A stretch of DNA of 64,000 bases from Lachnospiraceae bacterium (GCA_022794265.1 JAAWEK010000002.1:1-64000); one strand, 5' to 3'. Shown: positions 16,619-28,200, numbered from the stretch's first letter. The notes: generated from the letters alone by a model not told the origin. Made by a program: numbers and translations.

Positions 16619-18022
16619 ATGGGTGGATTTTTTGGAGTTGCATCTAAAAACGACTGTGTATTCGATTTATTTTTTGGAACGGACTATCATTCCCATTTAG
16701 GAACCAGAAGAGGAGGAATGGCAGTATATGGAGCAGACGGTTTTGACCGTTCGATTCATAATATTGAGAATTCTCCCTTCCGTACGAAATTCGAATCAGA
16801 GGTAAATGAAATGAAAGGATATATGGGAATCGGCTGTATATCCGATTATGAGCCGCAGCCTCTGATTGTGCGTTCCCATCATGGAACTTTTGCAATTACT
16901 ACTGTTGGTAAAATCAATAATACTGATGAAATCGTAAAGAATATATTTGATACCGGACATTCCCATTTTCTGGAAATGAGCGGCGGCGACATAAACGCAA
17001 CGGAGCTGGTGGCTGCGATTATTAATCAGAAGGAAAATATGATTGACGGTATCCGGTATGCCCAGGAGATTATAGAGGGTTCCATGACCATACTCGTTAT
17101 GACGCCGAAAGGAATCTTTGCGGCAAGGGATAAGTGGGGAAGAACACCAGTCGCCATCGGTAAAAAGGAAGACGGATACTGTGCTTCCTTTGAAGCATTT
17201 GCATATTTGAATCTGGGCTATACGGATTATAAAGAACTGGGACCAGGTGAGATTGTTATTATGACTCCGGAGGAGGTAAGAACCGTTGCTGCTCCAGGCA
17301 AGGATATGAAAATATGTACATTTTTGTGGATATATTACGGATATCCTTCCTCCAGTTATGAGGGGGTCAGTGTGGAGCAAATGCGTTATAACTGCGGCGC
17401 AAAACTGGCGGGCAGGGATAATGTAAAGCCGGATATCGTTGCCGGAGTACCGGATTCCGGTACGGCCCATGCCGTGGGATATGCCAATGCATCAGGTATA
17501 CCTTTTTCCCGTCCGTTTATTAAATATACGCCTACATGGCCGCGTTCGTTTATGCCGACCATTCAGAGTAAACGGGATTTAATCGCGAAAATGAAGTTGA
17601 TTCCGGTACATGACCTGATTAAGGATAAGAGTCTGTTATTGATTGACGATTCTATCGTACGGGGTACCCAGCTCCGGGAGACGACGGAATTCTTATATCA
17701 GAGCGGTGCCAAAGAAGTTCATATCCGTCCGGCCTGTCCACCGCTGGTCTACGGTTGTAAGTTTCTGAATTTTTCACGTTCCACTTCGGAAATGGATTTA
17801 ATCACAAGAAGAGTGATTCAGAAGATTGAAGGAGAAAATGCAGAACAGGTGCTGCCGGAGTACACCAATCCGGAATCAGAACGGTATCAGGCAATGATTG
17901 AAGAAATCCGGAAGCAGCTTAATTTTACATCCCTGAGGTATCACCGGCTGGATGATATGATTGAGTCCGTTGGAATTGATAAGTGTAAACTCTGTACCTA
18001 TTGCTGGGATGGCAGGGAATAA
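16619..18022 (+). CDS. PurF-like protein lacking the glutaminase nucleophile
   Basis: 467 residues, aligning with PurF along its length. The N-terminus is MGGFFGVAS, so the catalytic Cys after the initiator is replaced by Gly. The glutamine-binding HTRYSTAG segment is deleted and the NGN oxyanion motif reads VGK. In contrast the PRPP loop LLLIDDSIVRGTQ and Cys residues in the places of the Fe-S ligands (CTFLWIYYG, VYGCKF, CKLC) are kept. It may use free ammonia, bind PRPP as a regulator, or act on another substrate; glutamine use is unlikely. It sits directly behind purB, with a terminator after it. The start is supported by GGAAAGGA. Confidence 0.85.
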   Translation: MGGFFGVASKNDCVFDLFFGTDYHSHLGTRRGGMAVYGADGFDRSIHNIENSPFRTKFESEVNEMKGYMGIGCISDYEPQPLIVRSHHGTFAITTVGKINNTDEIVKNIFDTGHSHFLEMSGGDINATELVAAIINQKENMIDGIRYAQEIIEGSMTILVMTPKGIFAARDKWGRTPVAIGKKEDGYCASFEAFAYLNLGYTDYKELGPGEIVIMTPEEVRTVAAPGKDMKICTFLWIYYGYPSSSYEGVSVEQMRYNCGAKLAGRDNVKPDIVAGVPDSGTAHAVGYANASGIPFSRPFIKYTPTWPRSFMPTIQSKRDLIAKMKLIPVHDLIKDKSLLLIDDSIVRGTQLRETTEFLYQSGAKEVHIRPACPPLVYGCKFLNFSRSTSEMDLITRRVIQKIEGENAEQVLPEYTNPESERYQAMIEEIRKQLNFTSLRYHRLDDMIESVGIDKCKLCTYCWDGRE

Positions 18023-18067
18023 AAGATTTCGGTCTTCCGTCAGCAGATTGGTATCAGGGACTGAAAG

Positions 18068-18090
18068 AAGCAGCTTCGGCTGCTTTTTTT
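18068..18090 (+). terminator. Intrinsic terminator of the purine operon
   Basis: AAGCAGC, a TTCG tetraloop and GCTGCTT, then seven T. Closes the purC-purF-purB-purF-like unit. Confidence 0.92.
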
Positions 18091-18125
18091 ATAGAGAATC
18101 ATGGATGAAAATCAGGTGAATGTAT

Positions 18126-18866
18126 ATGGGAAAAAAAACAAGCGGGATAGAATTAAAACTGGATAACTCTGTTTTTAACGTGACGGTCATTCAGGAAAAG
18201 AGAAAAACGGTTACGTTAAAAATAGTTTCCGGCACAAATTTACTGGTAAAGGCACCTTTTACTTTTAGCATTAACCGTTTAACAGAATTACTGGAAAAAA
18301 AGAAAAAATGGATTCTGGAACATGCTTCCCTGTTCAACGGGGAAGAAATACCGTTCCTGCCTGACCGGTATATGGACGGAAGCAGAGTGTATTATATGGG
18401 AAAAACATATGAATTTTATGTCAAATATAAAGAAACGGAGAGAGTTGGGAAAAAGGAGGCAGATATTCAAAGAATAGATGGAAAAATTATAGTTGAAACC
18501 ATAGATACATCCGAGGAATATGTGAAAAACCAAATGCAGACATGGTACAAAAAACAGGCAGGAATTGAAATCATAAATATGATTCAAAAGTATCAGCCTT
18601 ATATCGGAGAAAAAATCGGAACCATCAGGATAAAAAGCCAGAAGAGCCGGTGGGGAAGCTGCAGTGAACTGGGAAATCTGAATTTCAACTGGCATTTGAT
18701 ACTGCTTCCGGAATCGCTGATGGAATATGTGATAGTACATGAATTGTGTCATTTAAAATATTTAAATCATTCAGGAGAATTTTGGAATTGTGTGAAACAG
18801 ATTTTGCCGGATTATCAAGAGAGGGAAACAGAACTGAAAAAATATGGAGGACTATTATACCATTAG
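18126..18866 (+). CDS. YgjP/DUF45-type metallopeptidase-like protein
   Basis: 246 residues. The zinc motif HELCHLKYLNHS is near residue 202, preceded by KSQKSRWGSCS, the other hallmark of the YgjP (M48-like, DUF45) family; the third ligand is usually a His/Glu further on. No signal peptide is seen, so it is probably cytosolic. Family members are annotated as metallopeptidases or nucleotide pyrophosphatases and the true substrate is not settled. ATG 18126 has AGGTG 7 bases upstream; ATG 18120 is too close to it. Confidence 0.8.
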   Translation: MGKKTSGIELKLDNSVFNVTVIQEKRKTVTLKIVSGTNLLVKAPFTFSINRLTELLEKKKKWILEHASLFNGEEIPFLPDRYMDGSRVYYMGKTYEFYVKYKETERVGKKEADIQRIDGKIIVETIDTSEEYVKNQMQTWYKKQAGIEIINMIQKYQPYIGEKIGTIRIKSQKSRWGSCSELGNLNFNWHLILLPESLMEYVIVHELCHLKYLNHSGEFWNCVKQILPDYQERETELKKYGGLLYH

Positions 18867-18905
18867 CATAAAGAAAGCAGAACTGTTGTAAAATACAAAT
18901 TCTAC

Positions 18906-18934
18906 TTGTACACAGCCCCAAAAAGGTTTATACT
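18906..18934 (+). promoter_or_regulatory. Promoter upstream of luxS
   Basis: TTGTAC at 18906-18911, 17-base spacer, TATACT at 18929-18934, 42 bases before the luxS start. Confidence 0.6.
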
Positions 18935-18975
18935 AATCTGGAAATTAATTATTAAGATATGGAGATAACTTCAAT

Positions 18976-19455
18976 ATGGAAAAAATAACAAGCTTTACAA
19001 TTGACCATTTAAAATTAGAACCGGGAATTTATGTTTCAAGAAAAGACCATATCGGTCAGGAAACAATTACAACGTTTGACCTGAGAATGACCAGACCGAA
19101 TTTTGAGCCGGTGATGAATACCGCAGAGGTGCATACTATGGAACATCTTGGCGCAACTTTTTTACGGAACCATAAGGAATATGCGGATCGGGTGTTGTAT
19201 TTTGGCCCTATGGGCTGCCGCACCGGTTTTTATCTTTTACTGGCCGGGAATTTGGAATCATCGGATATTGTGGGACTGGTCACGGAACTGTACGAATTTA
19301 TCAGTACATTTGAAGGAGAAGTTCCGGGGGCTGCGGCAAAAGACTGCGGAAATTATCTGGATATGAATCTTCCTATGGCAAAGTATCTTGCGGAAAGATA
19401 TCTGAAGCAGACTTTGAGAAATATTGATGAAGCACATCTGGTTTATCCGGAATAA
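18976..19455 (+). CDS. luxS: S-ribosylhomocysteine lyase
   Basis: 159 residues, standard length. The metal motif HTMEHLGATFLRN supplies two His ligands and Cys in AAAKDCGNY the third. It splits S-ribosylhomocysteine into homocysteine and DPD, the precursor of autoinducer-2. GGAG lies upstream of the ATG. The next gene, mtnN, supplies its substrate, so the pair forms the two-step route that removes S-adenosylhomocysteine. Confidence 0.96.
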   Translation: MEKITSFTIDHLKLEPGIYVSRKDHIGQETITTFDLRMTRPNFEPVMNTAEVHTMEHLGATFLRNHKEYADRVLYFGPMGCRTGFYLLLAGNLESSDIVGLVTELYEFISTFEGEVPGAAAKDCGNYLDMNLPMAKYLAERYLKQTLRNIDEAHLVYPE

Positions 19456-19481
19456 ATATAAACAGAAAGGCAGATTATGTG

Positions 19482-20204
19482 ATGAGTGAAAAGAAAATTG
19501 GAATTATAGGTGCAATGGATGAAGAAGTCAGTAAACTGAAAGAATGTCTGGAACATCTTCAGGTTACCACGGTGGCTGGAATGGATTTCTATGAAGGAAA
19601 CATGAGTGGAATAAATGTGGTAATCGTTCGTTCCGGAATCGGAAAGGTAAATGCGGCAATCTGCACGCAAATCCTGGCAGACCGGTTTGGTGTTACAGCA
19701 ATTATCAATACTGGTATTGCAGGTTCCCTGAAAAACGAAATAAACATCGGAGATATTGTACTTTCCTCCGATGCTATACAGCATGATATGGATGCCGCCG
19801 CTTTCGGATATGAACCGGGTGTAATTCCAAGAATGGAGACTTCAGACTTTCAGGCATCCCAGGAATTGATTACGATTGCAGAAAATTCCTGTAAACAGGT
19901 TCTGAAAGATATCAGTGTTTTCTGCGGAAGAGTATTAAGCGGTGACCAGTTTATATCAGATAAGCAGAAAAAAGACTGGCTGGCAGAAAATTTTGCAGGA
20001 TACTGTACCGAAATGGAAGGAGCCGCTATTGCCCATGCTGCCTATCTGAATAAGATTCCGTTTCTGATTATCCGGGCAATATCTGATAAGGCGGATGACA
20101 GCGCCCATATGGATTATCCGGCGTTTGAGGCAATGGCTATTGAAAATTCCGTTCTTCTGTTGAAGGAAATATTAAGGGAAATGGAGGAATCCTTAACGGT
20201 ATAA
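19482..20204 (+). CDS. mtnN: 5'-methylthioadenosine/S-adenosylhomocysteine nucleosidase
   Basis: 240 residues. The N-terminus GIIGAMDEEV contains the catalytic Glu, NTGIAGS and MEGAAIAH are the purine and ribose regions, and RAISDKAD contains the catalytic Asp. It cleaves adenine from MTA and SAH. The start is ATG 19482; an in-frame GTG directly precedes it. Its 3' end overlaps the convergent deacetylase gene by 12 bases. Confidence 0.94.
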   Translation: MSEKKIGIIGAMDEEVSKLKECLEHLQVTTVAGMDFYEGNMSGINVVIVRSGIGKVNAAICTQILADRFGVTAIINTGIAGSLKNEINIGDIVLSSDAIQHDMDAAAFGYEPGVIPRMETSDFQASQELITIAENSCKQVLKDISVFCGRVLSGDQFISDKQKKDWLAENFAGYCTEMEGAAIAHAAYLNKIPFLIIRAISDKADDSAHMDYPAFEAMAIENSVLLLKEILREMEESLTV

Positions 20205-20954
20205 TGCGATTTTCGGATTGCTTTCCATCAATTCATCCACAGTGACAAAGGTATAGCCCTGCTCCAGCAGAATATCAATGATTTGAAGTGCGGCATCCAC
20301 AGAGGTATCAAAGATATCATGTAATAATATCACATCATTTTCTTTTGCCTTTTTTATCACGTGGGAGACGACGGAGCCGGTATTCAGTACGCTCCAGTCT
20401 CTTGGGTCTACGGTCCAGAGAACAGGAACCAGCTCGGAACTGTCTGCCAGCGTCTTGTTATACAGGCCGAAAGGAGGCCGGATATACCGGACGGTTTCAC
20501 CGGTAATAGAAACTAAGATATCGTTGGTCTTACGGATTTCTTCTACGGCTTTTGTGGAATTGATGCAGGTAAGCTGCACATGGCTGTAGGTATGATTGCC
20601 AATTAAATGTCCTTCATCATGCATGCGTTTTATAACTTCCGGGTATCGTTCTGCCGATTCTCCTATAATAAAAAAGGTTGCTTTTACATTACGTTGAGCG
20701 AGTCCGTCTAAAAGTTTTAAGGTATAAACCGGATGGGGTCCGTCATCGAAAGTAATGGCAATCTTTTTTTTGTGGGACGGGGATTCAGAGAGACCGGCAG
20801 AAGAGTCTTGTTTACCGGAAGAGGATTCAGGTTCCGTAGCTGTTATGGAGGTAATACCGTCTGAGGTTTTCCGGCTCTGATAAAGCATACCCACACACAA
20901 CAGAAATAAAAATATGACCAGATATGTAAGCAGTGGTAAATACTGTTTATTCAT
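20193..20954 (-). CDS. Membrane-anchored polysaccharide deacetylase (CE4)
   Basis: About 253 residues. A membrane segment (about 6-25) anchors an extracytoplasmic domain through a Ser/Glu-rich linker. NodB-homology motifs are complete: TFDDGPH with the metal Asp, HTYSH, RPPFG and ILLHD. It removes acetyl groups from an extracellular glycan, most often peptidoglycan GlcNAc/MurNAc; the spore cortex is another possibility. ATG 20954 (minus strand) has AGAGGTG 7 bases upstream; a GTG at 20963 overlaps that site and is less likely. Confidence 0.9.
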   Translation of the reverse strand: MNKQYLPLLTYLVIFLFLLCVGMLYQSRKTSDGITSITATEPESSSGKQDSSAGLSESPSHKKKIAITFDDGPHPVYTLKLLDGLAQRNVKATFFIIGESAERYPEVIKRMHDEGHLIGNHTYSHVQLTCINSTKAVEEIRKTNDILVSITGETVRYIRPPFGLYNKTLADSSELVPVLWTVDPRDWSVLNTGSVVSHVIKKAKENDVILLHDIFDTSVDAALQIIDILLEQGYTFVTVDELMESNPKIALYR

Positions 20955-21087
20955 GAATGACACCTCTTTTCATATGAAATTGCCTGGTGAGCGGTAAAAA
21001 TTTCATATGAGATTTAACAGGAAAGCTTTGTTATCAGTATATGAGATAAAAAGGTATAATATTTCGTTTTTTATAAATACTATCTAT

Positions 21088-21972
21088 ATGAAAACATTGC
21101 TGAATCGAAGTTTTATCAAACAAATCAAGTCTTTTCTAATGATTGCCTTTGCCTCCGTGTTCTATGGAATGGGAATTGCTCTGTTTCTGGACCCGAACAA
21201 TCTGGCTTCCGGAGGCCTTTCGGGAATTTCCATTATTATTAACAGGATTACGGGGATTGAGACGGGAACCATGATATTTTTATTAAATATTCCCCTTATG
21301 ATAGTCGGATGGTGGAAATTCGGCGGAAAGTTTATGCTGTCTACAATCTTTGCAATTATAATGACCTCAGGGTTTATTAATTATTTCAGTTTATTCGAAA
21401 AAGCTACCGGTGACCTGTTTTTGGCGGCAGTGACTGGTGGCGCTTTGGTTGCGGTGAGTATCGGGATAATATTCCGGGCGGGAGCTACCACTGGAGGAAC
21501 GGATATTATTGTACGCCTGATTAAGCTGAAATATAAACACATGAAAACCGGCGGAGTATTTCTGATTCTGGATATGCTGGTAGTGGCCGCATCCCTTCTG
21601 GTGTTTAAAAATATTGAATCGGCATTGTATGCAGCGGTGGCTGTTATGGTATGTTCCTATACGATGGATCTTGTATTGTATGGACTGGATGAGGCTAAAC
21701 TGTTTTATGTAATCAGCAGGTCCAGGGAAAAGGAAGAAGATATTGTGAAAGAACTGCTGCTGAAACTGGAAGTAGGCGCCACCTACCTGGAAGCAGCCGG
21801 GACCTACTCGGGAGAGCAGAGAAAGGTAATTCTCTGTGCGATAAGAAAACAGCAGCTGCCGGCAGCAAAGGAAATTGTCAGAAGTATTGATGATGAAGCC
21901 TTTATGATTGTTACGTCTGCCAATGAGATACTGGGGGAAGGATATAAGAGCCATCATGGAGCCGGTTATTGA
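21088..21972 (+). CDS. YitT family membrane protein
   Basis: About 294 residues with five to six hydrophobic segments in the first 200 (DUF161 regions, including LDPNNLASGGLSGI and FRAGATTGGTDI) and a cytosolic DUF2179 domain at the C-terminus (YLEAAGTYSGEQRKVILCAI). The transport or regulatory role of this very common clostridial family is unknown. The start is uncertain: ATG 21088 fits the family N-terminus but has no ribosome binding site. An in-frame ATG at 21007 would add 27 residues with no family similarity. TATAAT at 21055-21060 would give a short leader to 21088. Confidence 0.82.
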   Translation: MKTLLNRSFIKQIKSFLMIAFASVFYGMGIALFLDPNNLASGGLSGISIIINRITGIETGTMIFLLNIPLMIVGWWKFGGKFMLSTIFAIIMTSGFINYFSLFEKATGDLFLAAVTGGALVAVSIGIIFRAGATTGGTDIIVRLIKLKYKHMKTGGVFLILDMLVVAASLLVFKNIESALYAAVAVMVCSYTMDLVLYGLDEAKLFYVISRSREKEEDIVKELLLKLEVGATYLEAAGTYSGEQRKVILCAIRKQQLPAAKEIVRSIDDEAFMIVTSANEILGEGYKSHHGAGY

Positions 21973-21996
21973 AATGCTTTATATATTCAAATTTGC

Positions 21997-22025
21997 TTGA
22001 CAAAAGATAGTATATATTATATTAT
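21997..22025 (+). promoter_or_regulatory. Sigma-A promoter of the c-di-GMP riboswitch and RHS gene
   Basis: TTGACA at 21997-22002, 17-base spacer, TATTAT at 22020-22025. Transcription would begin at about 22032, some 35 bases before the riboswitch aptamer. Confidence 0.8.
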
Positions 22026-22066
22026 AAAAAAAACAGAAGACGAAAAGTTTATATTAAGGGTATATA

Positions 22067-22153
22067 ATGAGATATCGGGCAAACCATTGGAAACATTGGG
22101 ACGCAAAGCTTGGAGTCTAATGTATAAATCATAGTTGTGGGGGCAAATTTCAT
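22067..22153 (+). promoter_or_regulatory. Cyclic di-GMP-I (GEMM-I) riboswitch aptamer
   Basis: Key GEMM-I elements appear in order: GGGCAAACC (22077-22085), a GGAAAC hairpin loop (22089-22094), GGGACGCAAAGCT (22098-22110), a CTAA...TAG tetraloop-receptor-like helix, and GTGG closing the second arm. The flanks ATGAGAT (22067-22073) and ATTTCAT (22147-22153) pair as P1. It is followed by a strong terminator, so c-di-GMP should control transcription of the RHS gene. The direction of control (ON or OFF) was not determined. A cGAMP-binding variant was not excluded. Confidence 0.88.
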
Positions 22154-22180
22154 AATTATATTTTTACGATGACAGTTCGG

Positions 22181-22217
22181 CTGCAATAAATATTGAATTT
22201 ATTGCAGTCTTTTTTTG
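22181..22217 (+). terminator. Riboswitch expression-platform terminator
   Basis: CTGCAATAAAT (22181-22191) pairs perfectly with ATTTATTGCAG (22197-22207) around a five-base loop and is followed by T-rich sequence to 22216. It lies between the c-di-GMP aptamer and the RHS start codon. Confidence 0.88.
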
Positions 22218-22254
22218 TATAAAATTGAGTAATATACGAAAGGGAGGTTAATAA

Positions 22255-25200
22255 ATGGATAGGGTACTATTAAATTCCAACACAGGAAAAGGAAGAAATA
22301 TCAGAAGGATGATATCCTGTCTGCTTATTGCAGCTATTTTTACCACAAGTTTAGGCTTTGAGACATTCAGCAAAAAGGCAGAAGCATCAGGTGGATTTGT
22401 GACACTGTATCTGAAAGATGATACAGCCGAACACTGGATTGGAAACGATAATGCAGTAATTGAACTCGTTGACAATACCTATGGTCATGACCGTTATATT
22501 ATGACAAAGGTTAGTTCAACGACCTGGAGTTGTAAAGTTCCGGCAAGTACATATAATGTTACTTTTAACCGTCTCAGTTCGGATAAAAGCACTCAGTGGA
22601 ATTCATGGAGTGCAGGTGGCAGAGACGGACACAGCACTTACCATGCTACGGTACCTGAACACGGATACTGGGATGGAACAGCAGAGATGGATAACGAATA
22701 TTTTCATGAGGGGGATATCGTATATCTTGATTTCTACAGTTTTCTTAACTGGGAGCAGACAAACGCAGTATTCTATGTTAATTTCAAAAGTTATTCCAAG
22801 TCTGACAATAATGAGCAGGATATCACTATCAGCAGTGCAGATTGTACTAAATTTTCACCAATACGATTGACAAATGAGATTGAAACGCAGGTTTTTAAAT
22901 ATGTTGTTACAGCAGAAGATGAGGGTGCAACCGCACTCAGATTTTTCAGGGGAAATTCTGCTACTCTCTGGAATCATTCGGTTGTACTTAATTACAGTGA
23001 TTACAAGGTCGGAAATAACTGTGTAAAAATACAGGGATGGGATAACACGGGATACGTATGCCCTTATGTTCCGAGACGGCATATTACTCAGATAGATTCT
23101 GCATCAGTGGAAGTCACAGGCAATCGAAGGGTAAACAGAAAATTAGAGATTCATTTTAATCTTACAGGAGAGACAGAGTTACTGTCACGGAAAGATACCG
23201 TGATAAATATTGTAAAAATTGACAGTAACGGCAATGAGATTCCGGCAGGAGAGGGAGAAGTATTTTTTGTATTAGATGAAACGGCATCGAAGTGGAATCA
23301 TAGGGAGTTGCTCTTTAAGCAGGCAGGTAATTACAAGATTAGTGCAGTAGCAACTGATGGATATGATGATTTTTCAGCAGAGACAACTATATCAGTAGTG
23401 GATGATACAGCGCCAAAGGTTTGGTTTGATATAAGCTGTAGAGATGGGGAAAGCACCAACAGTCAGGGAATATATGTAAGAAACAGCGAGGGAACAGCCC
23501 ATATCTTAGTAACGGATGCTTCCACAGCAGAGCTTGGAGATATGTTTTGTGAAAGGACTTATGTGTTATATTATGATGCAAATAATGATGGTGAATTCAG
23601 TAGTGACGAAATCATTGATACTAAGACAGGAAATGAAACTGAAGTTTTATATGAGTTAAATTTAGTAGGGAAATATAGAATAATTCTTAATGGAAAGGAG
23701 ACTTTTTCAGATACAATACCATCATTAGTTGATGACAGTGTTTATTTGAGAGGAAGTTATGCACAGGACTTTGAGATAGTCAATCAGGCACCTGTATCAG
23801 CCATGTATATGGAAAAGAGCAAACTTTCTGATATTATCTTCACAGCAGGGAATGCAGACGGCGGACTTTTATCAAAATATGCAGAGGTTACGGCAGGAGT
23901 TGAGGAAAAACTTGCAGAGATTGGAATAGAAGTAAATGTAAGCACGGTATCCGCATCAGCGATTACTGCCCAGGATACATTTGCATGGAAAGAATATGAC
24001 CATTATAATTATGCTGACCGGTATAATCAGTGTCTTCCAAAACATATACAATATAATGGCAGTGATATTAAAATGGTAGGGTATTTCTGGGCGCCGTTAA
24101 AGGATTTTCTGTATGTTGCTGATAGTGATTCCGGGAGAAAGGTTTTTGAGTTTGATTTACAGAGAGATGCTACGGACTGGCACAGCATGGAAGGCGGAGG
24201 TTTCTTATTTAATACAGTAGTGTCGGAGGATGAAAATTATATTCAGGGTTATTGTATTCTTGTAACAGGTTCAGGATTAAAGCTGGTACAGATTAACAGA
24301 GCAAATTTGGAAAATTTTAGAAATGGTTCCTATGAGTATGTGCAGAATGCAGGAAAGCTTCTTCAGACATTTGGCATATCAGATTTATATGCGAATCATC
24401 ATTTTAAAATCATAGTAGATAGAAATAATATTACGGTTTATGATGGGGACAACATTGTAATAAATGAATATACTTTACCCGATGACGGTGTCGAAGCCTA
24501 TGGATATGGGCCGATTATAAGTCATATAAGTCATGGTTGCAGCCAGCAGTCGTTTTTTACATTTAAAAATATTGTTATGCAGACAATCACAGGAGAAAGT
24601 CTGTCGGATGTAGTAAACAATCATGATTGGACGCCGGGAACAAACCATTATGTAATCAATTTAAGTGAGACGTCAGTGCCGGAGCTGTCTGACAATGATA
24701 GAATGGCAGATGTTGCAGCAGCTTTAATATCAAAAGATGCAATGTTTTTTGGTATAGGAAACGAAAATACCATAGACCAGTATAACAGCCTTGTAAATGC
24801 TATAGACGGAAAGGGAGAGAATATAGGTCTTACATATGCAGAAGATGAAAGGGAAGCTGACAAAAATAGTGAAGATGAAGAAATAGACGAAATAACCGTT
24901 GAAACAGCAGTAGAGCGGATAGTTACAAGAATCATAGCTGATATAGAGAGTAAAGACTATTCTATCGGATATACCATTACAACCGATGAAAAGGTTATAT
25001 ATAAGGATACATACAGTGATTTGGAAGGAGATGAGGCAGGAACAGAAATCTGGGAATACGTCTATGATGCTTCGGTATTTGGAGAAAAAGATGCAGATAT
25101 GGAACGTATACAGAGTAGTCAACCAATTACGATGTTCACGGATGCCGGTGCATACACTGTTACACATAAGGTCAGTGATGACCCGACAAAAGGCAATACT

Positions 25201-28200
25201 GCACTTGACAGTTATATTCGATGGGCAGATACAGATGAATATCAGAAAATCATACTTGCACAGAACCGCCCTGCTGCTTCGGTTACAGCCATAATGACAC
25301 AGAAGCCTTCCGATAGCAGCAGATGCATGGTAAATGTAATTTATGAGAGCAAAGACACTGACCATCCTTCTGATGAGAAAAAGGGCATAAGGGAAGAAAA
25401 GTTTTATTATAGGGAAATGGGTGAGACTGAGTGGAATGAAGGAAGATTCCCTACAGAAGTAGCTATGGGAACCACATATCTCATAAAATATCAGGTAAAA
25501 GATATAGAAGGAACATGGAGCCGTCCGGCAGTACAAGCAGTAAGGTCTTCCGAGGCAAGGGAATATGTAAGACCGGATGACATCACACCGCCGCAGTGCA
25601 GTATTACTGTAAGTAAAGAAACTGTAGAAATAGGGGAAACTTTATATATTGAAGCAATTGCAACTGACGACTACGGTGTGACAGGCATCCGTCTGAATGT
25701 AAATGGAAATGAAATTGCAACACAACCCGGAAGATACTCATATGTTCCTGATGAAGCGGGAAATCTGGAGATAACCTTAACGGCATGGGATATCTGTGAC
25801 AATGAGGGAACTGCAAAAAAAACTGTGAGAGCGGTTGACAAAAGTGATATTACACCTCCAACTATAATCATAACTTCACCAAAGAACGGTACAGTTACGG
25901 GAAATGTTGATATTATGGGAAGTATTACGGATGACAAGGCGCTTGCTTCATACAGTGTTGTACGGAGCAGGGTAATAACAGAAGAAGGCCAGACTGGCGA
26001 GCAGAAAGAAATTGTTTTAGCAGAAGGCACGGAAGAAATCATTGAAGGAAAAATAGCTACAGTAGAAACCGAATCATTGGAAGCCGGCACATACAAAATA
26101 GAAATAACGGCAACAGACAAGGCTGGATTAAACGCATCGGCTTATATGCTGCTGACTGTTGAAAAGACAGAGTCAGGAGACAGAATTCCTCCTATAGCAG
26201 TGATAAGTGACATAGCTCTTGACAATGAAAACAATTTTATAGAAATAACAGGTACGGTAAGTGATGAAACGGAGTTAAAGAGTTATATCCTTAAAATATA
26301 TAAAAAGAACAGTGCAGGACATGACAGTGAAGAGATATTTTCGGTATCAGGCAATCAGGCAAAGTCAGAGGAGATACTGGCTACTGTAAGTACACAGGAA
26401 CTTGCATCAGGAGACTACAGTGTTATTCTGACTGCAGAAGACAGAGCAGGAAATCAGACCACAGCCAGGGCAGGCTTTACCTATACAGCAGGTATAGGCA
26501 GCGATGATATCAGCAGAAGTCCAGATACGGAACCCCCGGTTATCCTTGCAGAGCTTAATGCAGAGATAAAGGATGAAAGTCTTAAGTTAAATCTCAGGGG
26601 AACGATTACAGATGAGAGCAGTCTTGTATATACCGTGACATTTGGAAGGAAGCAGCCTGACGGGTTAATTTCAGGAGCATTAATAATAGTGGCAGGAAAT
26701 AAGGGGATTAATGATGCGAAGATAGCTTCCTACAGTCTTATGCCCTACGAGACCGGTGATTATGTGTTGATTATAGAGGCGGAGGATGAGTACGGAAACT
26801 TAAGAAAGACAGAATATACCATAACAGTTACACCGAACGGAACAGTAGATGAAGGATACGGCGGAGAAACAGCCGGAGGTGATGATGAACCGGGAAAAGG
26901 GAAATTAAATCTTGTGCTTGGAAGAACTGTTGCATCGGTAGAAGAAAGCGTAACAGCATATCTTACCTATCCGGATATTGCGGAAAATGTAAAGCTGGTA
27001 TTAAAAAACAGGAAGACAGAACAGGAATCAGAGATAGCAATACATGGAAGGACAGCAGAAGTTGCAGCAGCTTTATATGGTGAATATGAGGTTATATTAA
27101 GTGCGGATATAAACGGCAAAAAACAATCATTATCAGCCGATTTATGGTTTTTAGATAGTACTGATGATACACATCCGGTTGCAGAATTGACAACACCGGA
27201 ACCAGAAAGTATCTTAAAAACTGTTACTGATATAACGGGAACAGTAAGTGATGATAAAGAGCTTAAATATTACACACTTGAATATAAACAGGAGGGAACT
27301 GATGATTATATAGAGCTAAGCCGTGGAACAGAGCCGGTGATGAATGAAAAGCTTGGTACATTAGATACAACAAAACTGTTAAATGGCAGGTATGTATTAA
27401 GACTTACGGCAGTTGATATGGCAGGCCACAGAATAAGAACCGAAAGATATATTTATGTAGAAGGAAATCTCAAGGTTGGTAATATGTCTATAGGATTTAC
27501 CGACATTACATCAAACGTTGCAGGAATACCGCTTAATCTTACAAGAAGCTATGACAGTAGAAATAAGGCAGCCGGAGATTTTGGAACCGGCTGGAGTATG
27601 GGGCTTATGGATATCCGGCTAACGGAGGCTTCTAACATTTGTACAGGTTATGATATGGTTCAGGTAGGACAATTCCTATCTACCGGTTATTATGTTACAC
27701 AGACGAGCTGTCATGATATCACTGTAACTTATGGGGATGGTACAAGTGACAGATTTGAGTTGATGTTGTCGCCTGAAACCCAGGCACTAATACCTATATA
27801 TGAAGTAAGAGTAGATTTCAGATGTATAACAAATCCAAAAGTAAAGCTTTCAATTAACGGAAATAATACAGCCATGCTTTATGGAGATACGCTGTTATTT
27901 GAGGATTTTGATATTCTTGAATCACCATCCTATGTGCTTACAAGAGAAGACGGGACAATGCTGTATCTTGATGAAACGCACGGGCTTCTGAGTATGGAGG
28001 ATACAAACGGAAATAAGGTATCTGTTACAAATGCTGGTTTCAAACATTCTGAGGGAAACGGAATAACATTCACAAGGGATGAACATAACAGGATAATCAG
28101 GGCAGAAGAGACAAACAAAAAGGGAAGTATTATAAATAAAATTGAATATGCATATGACAGTAATAATAATCTGATTCGTGTAACAGACAGTGCAGACAGA

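Noticed and set aside
21007-21087. Upstream ATG extension of the YitT protein
   Set aside because: The added 27 residues do not match the family N-terminus and include a predicted -10 box region; kept only as an alternative.
24730-25536. 268-codon open frame on the minus strand within the RHS gene
   Set aside because: It is antisense to a continuous coding sequence, has an implausible Ile/Cys/Phe-rich composition and no ribosome binding site.
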